DNA of 11,329 bases from Coemansia sp. RSA 922 (lineage: Eukaryota; Kickxellomycota; Kickxellomycetes; Kickxellales; Kickxellaceae), in NCBI GenBank assembly GCA_027577415.1, contig JANBQS010000839.1:1-11329 (forward strand), read 5' to 3'. Positions 8,507-11,329 of the stretch are shown piece by piece; the stretch's first letter is position 1, and the number at the start of each line of letters is the position of its first letter. Below the pieces are notes generated by a model. It was not told the origin of the DNA, did not search any database, and saw nothing but the letters and a program-made list of their open reading frames with translations. Position numbers and translations under genes: made by a program.

Positions 8507-9025
8507 TTAGCTCGCAGATAGATTACAGCAGCAGCACGTTTGCCGAAGACTGTCCCGTAGTCGGATGTTCCAAGGGAGAAAAGTCTCAGTCGTCTTTACT
8601 GGTCCCATGCCTCTCAGCAACCCGTAGCTGCTGGGAGGTGCTGTGTTGGTGCCCAGAGGCGTCGGTGGCTGGTATGTGCACAGCAGTGGCTGGCCCTCGC
8701 TGTAAAGTACACTGCTGGAACACGATGCTGCATCCGAGTTTGGATCTGGGTATGTGTCGTCTCCACGGGTCCTGGCATTGCTGTCACTGTCATCGTCACT
8801 TTCGCTGTCGAGCATTGTGCCGTAGTCGGGGTCAGACTGTTGCTGCTGCGGTGGCTGTCTTTTGGTTTGACTTTGCCGTGTCGTGGCGGCCTCTAGCGCA
8901 GCTTCTAGAACGCGTACTCGCTGCTCACGGCCACGCTGCCAACCAGTGTGGTCTGGCGAAGACGAGTCCGCGTCTGTTGTAGGGTTGTTGTTGGTGCCAC
9001 CTTTATCGGCGCTATTGGAGGACAT
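8507..9025 (-). CDS. Hypothetical disordered Ser/Gln/Asp-rich protein (172 aa)
   Basis: I do not recognise this protein. Its ATG (9023-9025) is the first in frame after a TGA at 9029-9031. The N-terminus is polar and low in complexity. Residues about 30-50 (REQRVRVLEAALEAATTRQS) could form a short amphipathic or coiled-coil helix. A poly-Gln patch (PPQQQQ), an acidic Ser/Asp run (DSESDDDSDSN) and a Pro/Thr-rich part follow. The tail has four adjacent Cys (TCCCCNLSAS) close to the C-terminus, possibly lipidated. There are no membrane segments or catalytic motifs. It shares its upstream region with BiP. The opposite strand has a longer open frame (8338-8982), but that one is unnaturally rich in Cys, Trp and His, so the minus frame is preferred. 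It could also be one exon of a longer gene or non-coding. Confidence 0.48.
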   Translation of the reverse strand: MSSNSADKGGTNNNPTTDADSSSPDHTGWQRGREQRVRVLEAALEAATTRQSQTKRQPPQQQQSDPDYGTMLDSESDDDSDSNARTRGDDTYPDPNSDAASCSSSVLYSEGQPLLCTYQPPTPLGTNTAPPSSYGLLRGMGPVKTTETFLPWNIRLRDSLRQTCCCCNLSAS

Positions 9026-9034
9026 GGCTCAAAG

Positions 9035-9050
9035 AAAAAAAAAAAAAAAA
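9035..9050 (+). repeat. A16 homopolymer (poly dA:dT tract)
   Basis: Sixteen consecutive A lie 10 bp upstream of the minus-strand ATG. Poly(dA:dT) tracts favour nucleosome-free DNA at fungal promoters. On the minus strand it is a T16 run followed by CTTTGAG, so it could also act as a polypyrimidine tract before a 3' splice site. The exact length may be a sequencing or assembly uncertainty. Confidence 0.8.
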
Positions 9051-9094
9051 GAGGTGAAAAAGAACCCAAGTCTCCTTGCGGAGATGGCAGAGAC

Positions 9095-9102
9095 GACGTG
9101 GC
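9095..9102 (+). promoter_or_regulatory. UPRE-like element (GACGTGGC)
   Basis: GACGTGGC contains the ACGTGG core bound by Hac1/XBP1/ATF6-type bZIP factors. It matches the metazoan TGACGTGG consensus except for the first base, which is C here. It lies about 116 bp upstream of the TATA box. BiP genes are classic unfolded-protein-response targets, so the position makes sense. Binding is inferred. Confidence 0.4.
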
Positions 9103-9145
9103 AGCTTGCCATGGACTGCCATGTTATTCGTGGGGGGCGCAGAGC

Positions 9146-9154
9146 AGCCAATCA
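9146..9154 (+). promoter_or_regulatory. CCAAT box (AGCCAATCA)
   Basis: This is a full consensus for the Hap/NF-Y complex, with CCAAT at 9148-9152, about 60 bp upstream of the TATA box. CCAAT boxes are common in BiP promoters. The matching CCACG that would make an ERSE is absent at the required spacing. Confidence 0.5.
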
Positions 9155-9208
9155 CAACGCGCAATGTCATAGATTCTGGCGAATATGCTGATGCTTTGCA
9201 TTCTTTCA

Positions 9209-9217
9209 CATATAAGG
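9209..9217 (+). promoter_or_regulatory. TATA box of BiP
   Basis: The sequence ACATATAAGG contains TATAAG at 9211-9216. It is followed about 30 bp later by a pyrimidine-rich stretch suited to transcription start near 9240. It lies about 280 bp before the ATG, so the leader is long, which fits a 5'-UTR intron. Confidence 0.5.
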
Positions 9218-9301
9218 GGCCAGGATGCTAAGGCGGTCTTCTCTTCTGCTCTCTGAACTTTATTTTCTCTTACTCTGATTTATTTATTGTCTGCTATACT
9301 T

Positions 9302-9408
9302 GTAAGTATCTCTATTCCCTTTTTTCACCTTTCTTGTTACTTTATCCTTGCTGTCAACTCACTTTCTTCACTCGGCATCTCTTTTCACATTCCTTACTGT
9401 GTATATAG
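9302..9408 (+). other. Candidate 5'-UTR intron of BiP
   Basis: GTAAGTAT at 9302-9309 is a perfect fungal donor. The following sequence is strongly pyrimidine-rich, with possible branch sites CTCAC (9358-9362) and CTTAC (9393-9397), and a TATAG acceptor ending at 9408. Later AGs at 9419 and 9432 are alternatives. At 107 nt it matches the 108-nt intron of the ORP gene at the left edge. It lies wholly before the start codon. Confidence 0.42.
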
Positions 9409-9494
9409 CTCGTATCTAGTCTGCGCGCACAGCGTCCTTTGACTCACTTGAGAGAGAAAGAAAGACTATCGACTTGAACGCAAAAAACTAAAAA

Positions 9495-11329
9495 ATGAAG
9501 GGAGTTCACTACTTCCTGACGCTGGCACTCTGCTTGCTGGCGCTCTTTGCCGCGGCACCGTCTGTGCGCGGTGAGGAGGCCGAAGAGGCCAAAGAGGATT
9601 ACGGCACAGTTATCGGTATTGATCTGGGTACAACTTATTCGTGTGTGGCCGTCCACAAGAACGGTCGCGTTGAGATTATCGCCAACGAGCAGGGTAACCG
9701 TATCACTCCATCCTGGGTCGCCTTCACTGCTGAAGGCGAGCGTCTGATCGGTGATGCCGCCAAGAACCAGGCTCCCAACAACCCCGAGAACACCATCTTT
9801 GACGCTAAGCGCCTCATCGGTCTTCGCTACGACGACAAGGAAGTCAAGCGCGACATGAAGCACTGGCCATTCAAGGTCGTTAGCAAGGAGGGCGGCAAGC
9901 CCAACTTCCGTGTCGACGTTAAGGGCGAGAAGCGCGACTTTTCGCCCGAGGAGATTTCGGCTATGGTCCTGGGCAAGATGAAGGAGATCGCCGAGGCGTA
10001 CCTCAACACCAAGGTCACCCACGCTGTCGTCACTGTCCCCGCCTACTTTAGCGATGCTCAGCGTCAGGCCACCAAGGATGCCGGTGCCATTGCTGGCCTC
10101 AACGTCCTGCGCATTGTCAACGAGCCCACCGCCGCTGCCATTGCCTACGGTCTGGAGAAGAAGGGCAAGGAGCGCCACATCCTCGTCTACGATCTGGGAG
10201 GTGGAACTTTTGACGTCTCGCTGCTCGCTATTGACAACGGCATTTTCGAAGTGCTTGCGACCTCGGGCGACACTCACCTTGGTGGCGAGGACTTTGACAA
10301 CAAGATCGTCGAGCACTTTGTGGGTCTTTTCAAGAAGAAGACTGGCAAGGATGCGCGCACTGACAAGAAGGCTATGGGCAAGTTCAAGCGCGAGGCTGAG
10401 AAGGCCAAGCGTACTCTGTCGTCGCAGATGTCGGTCCGTGTCGAGGTCGAGTCCCTGATGGATGGTGAAGATTTCTCGGAGACGCTGACTCGCGCCAAGT
10501 TCGAGGAGCTCAACAACGCCATGTTCAAGCGCACCTTGAAGCCCGTCAAGCAGGTTCTCGAGGACGGTGGCATCGCAAAGTCCAAGATCGACGACATTGT
10601 CCTTGTTGGTGGCTCTACTCGTATCCCCAAGGTCCAGAAGCTCCTCGAGGACTTCTTTGACGGCAAGAAGCCCACCAAGGGCATCAACCCCGACGAGGCC
10701 GTTGCCTTTGGTGCCGCCGTCCAGGCTGGTATCCTTACTGGCGCTGAGGGCACTGAGGAGGTGCTGCTGCTTGATGTCAACCCTCTGACTCTGGGCATTG
10801 AGACCACCGGTGGTGTCATGACTAAGCTCATCCCCCGCAACACGCAGATCCCGACCAAGAAGTCTCAGATCTTCTCGACTGCCGCCGATAACCAGCAGAC
10901 CGTGCTCATCCAGGTGTATGAGGGCGAGCGCTCGCTGACCAAGGACAACAACCGCCTGGGCAAGTTTGAGCTCACCAACATCCCCCCTGCACCTCGCGGC
11001 GTTCCTCAGATCGAAGTCACCTTTGAGATTGACGCCAACGGTATCCTCAAGGTCGGAGCCATCGACAAGGGCACTGGCAAGGGCGAGTCTATCACGATCA
11101 CCAACAACAAGGGCCGCCTGTCGGACGAGGAGATTCTGCGCATGGTCAAGGAGGCCGAGGAGTTTGCCGAGGAGGACAAGGTGTTGAAGGACCGCATCGA
11201 CGCCAAGAACACCTTTGAGCAGTACCTGTACAGCATCAAGAACCAGGTCACCGACAAGGAGCAGCTCGGAAGCAAGATCAGCAAGGAGGACAAGGTGTCC
11301 ATCATGGCGGCTATCAAGGAGGCTGAGAA
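9495..11329 (+). CDS. KAR2: ER Hsp70 chaperone BiP/Kar2, 3' end missing
   Basis: BiP is the ATP-driven Hsp70 of the ER lumen, acting in protein import, folding and unfolded-protein sensing. The start follows an in-frame TAA at 9489-9491. Residues 1-26 are a signal peptide with a Leu/Ala core ending near SVRG. An acidic linker leads to the ATPase domain, with Hsp70 signatures IDLGTTYS (42-49), DLGGGTFD (233-240) and [11 protein letters not shown] (369-379). The interdomain linker VLLLDV is at 423-428, followed by the beta substrate-binding domain and the start of the helical lid. The frame is open at the right edge after 611 codons, so the rest of the lid and the expected HDEL-type retention tail lie outside. 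No intron is seen in the coding part. Codons are strongly biased to C/G-ending forms, unlike the other genes here, as expected for high expression. NGILKVGA has Gly where most Hsp70s have Ser. Confidence 0.98.
   Translation, partial: MKGVHYFLTLALCLLALFAAAPSVRGEEAEEAKEDYGTVIGIDLGTTYSCVAVHKNGRVEIIANEQGNRITPSWVAFTAEGERLIGDAAKNQAPNNPENTIFDAKRLIGLRYDDKEVKRDMKHWPFKVVSKEGGKPNFRVDVKGEKRDFSPEEISAMVLGKMKEIAEAYLNTKVTHAVVTVPAYFSDAQRQATKDAGAIAGLNVLRIVNEPTAAAIAYGLEKKGKERHILVYDLGGGTFDVSLLAIDNGIFEVLATSGDTHLGGEDFDNKIVEHFVGLFKKKTGKDARTDKKAMGKFKREAEKAKRTLSSQMSVRVEVESLMDGEDFSETLTRAKFEELNNAMFKRTLKPVKQVLEDGGIAKSKIDDIVLVGGSTRIPKVQKLLEDFFDGKKPTKGINPDEAVAFGAAVQAGILTGAEGTEEVLLLDVNPLTLGIETTGGVMTKLIPRNTQIPTKKSQIFSTAADNQQTVLIQVYEGERSLTKDNNRLGKFELTNIPPAPRGVPQIEVTFEIDANGILKVGAIDKGTGKGESITITNNKGRLSDEEILRMVKEAEEFAEEDKVLKDRIDAKNTFEQYLYSIKNQVTDKEQLGSKISKEDKVSIMAAIKEAE

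Larger units (their letters stand above)
9026..9494. promoter_or_regulatory. Divergent promoter and leader between BiP and the 172-aa ORF
   Basis: These 469 bp hold the whole upstream region of BiP. In order toward BiP they carry an A16 tract, a UPRE-like ACGTGG, CGTGG at 9129-9133, a consensus AGCCAATCA CCAAT box, and a CATATAAGG TATA box. A C/T-rich leader with no ATG from 9241 to the start codon follows, then an A-rich sequence directly before the ATG, typical of highly expressed fungal genes. No canonical ERSE (CCAAT-N9-CCACG) or perfect heat-shock element is present. Confidence 0.6.

Noticed and set aside
8338..8982. A 214-codon plus-strand frame opposite the 172-aa ORF
   Set aside because: It is longer than the minus frame but has an abnormal load of Cys, Trp and His, typical of reading the complement of Ser/Gln/Ala-rich codons. 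Neither strand is proven, so the choice remains open.
9129..9152. CGTGG plus CCAAT as a possible ERSE
   Set aside because: The ERSE order is CCAAT-N9-CCACG, or its reverse complement. Here the two parts are in the wrong relative orientation and 14 bases apart.
9174..9185. ATTC-TGGC-GAAT as a possible heat-shock element
   Set aside because: Heat-shock elements need two bases between the TTC and GAA units. Here there are four, and no further unit follows at the right spacing.
9444..10316. A 290-codon open frame antisense to BiP
   Set aside because: Long antisense frames are a known by-product of the codon bias in highly expressed Hsp70 genes. The sense strand matches BiP throughout and the antisense product resembles no family I know.

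Overview
The window is nuclear DNA of a fungus. It holds protein-coding genes with short spliceosomal introns (GTAAGT donors, TGCTAAC/CTAAT branch sites), an ER-targeted Hsp70 with a fungal Kar2-type N-terminus, an oxysterol-binding family gene, and a cytosolic raffinose-synthase/Sip1-type glycoside hydrolase. The compact, intron-poor layout and moderate GC would suit an early-diverging lineage such as Kickxellomycotina. That placement is an inference and needs a protein search.

Layout, left to right. (1) 1-766, minus strand: the 5' part of an oxysterol-binding/ORP gene in three exons, running off the left edge. (2) 767-1511: a 745-bp divergent intergenic region with a GA microsatellite and possible CCAAT/TATA elements. 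(3) 1512-5549, plus: an intronless 1345-residue protein with a strong mitochondrial presequence and PPR-like helical repeats. (4) 5550-5617: a 68-bp convergent gap with T-tracts shared by two 3' ends. (5) 5618-8290, minus: an 890-residue GH36 raffinose synthase/Sip1-like enzyme with both catalytic Asp motifs. (6) 8291-8506: a short tandem spacer. (7) 8507-9025, minus: an unrecognised, disordered, Ser/Gln/Asp-rich 172-residue ORF. (8) 9026-9494: a divergent promoter and leader with an A16 tract, a UPRE-like ACGTGG element, a CCAAT box, a TATA box, and an ATG-free pyrimidine-rich leader that may contain a 5'-UTR intron. (9) 9495 to the right edge, plus: BiP/Kar2, truncated by the window before the end of its lid and its ER-retention tail.

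The genes do not form a pathway or a cluster. They look like unrelated housekeeping genes: lipid transfer, mitochondrial RNA metabolism, alpha-galactoside metabolism and ER protein folding. No mobile element, CRISPR array, tRNA, rRNA or viral insertion was seen. I found no convincing new biological system. The points most worth a second look are the BiP divergent promoter and its orphan partner, the fungal Sip1-like enzyme, and the large fast-evolving mitochondrial protein.
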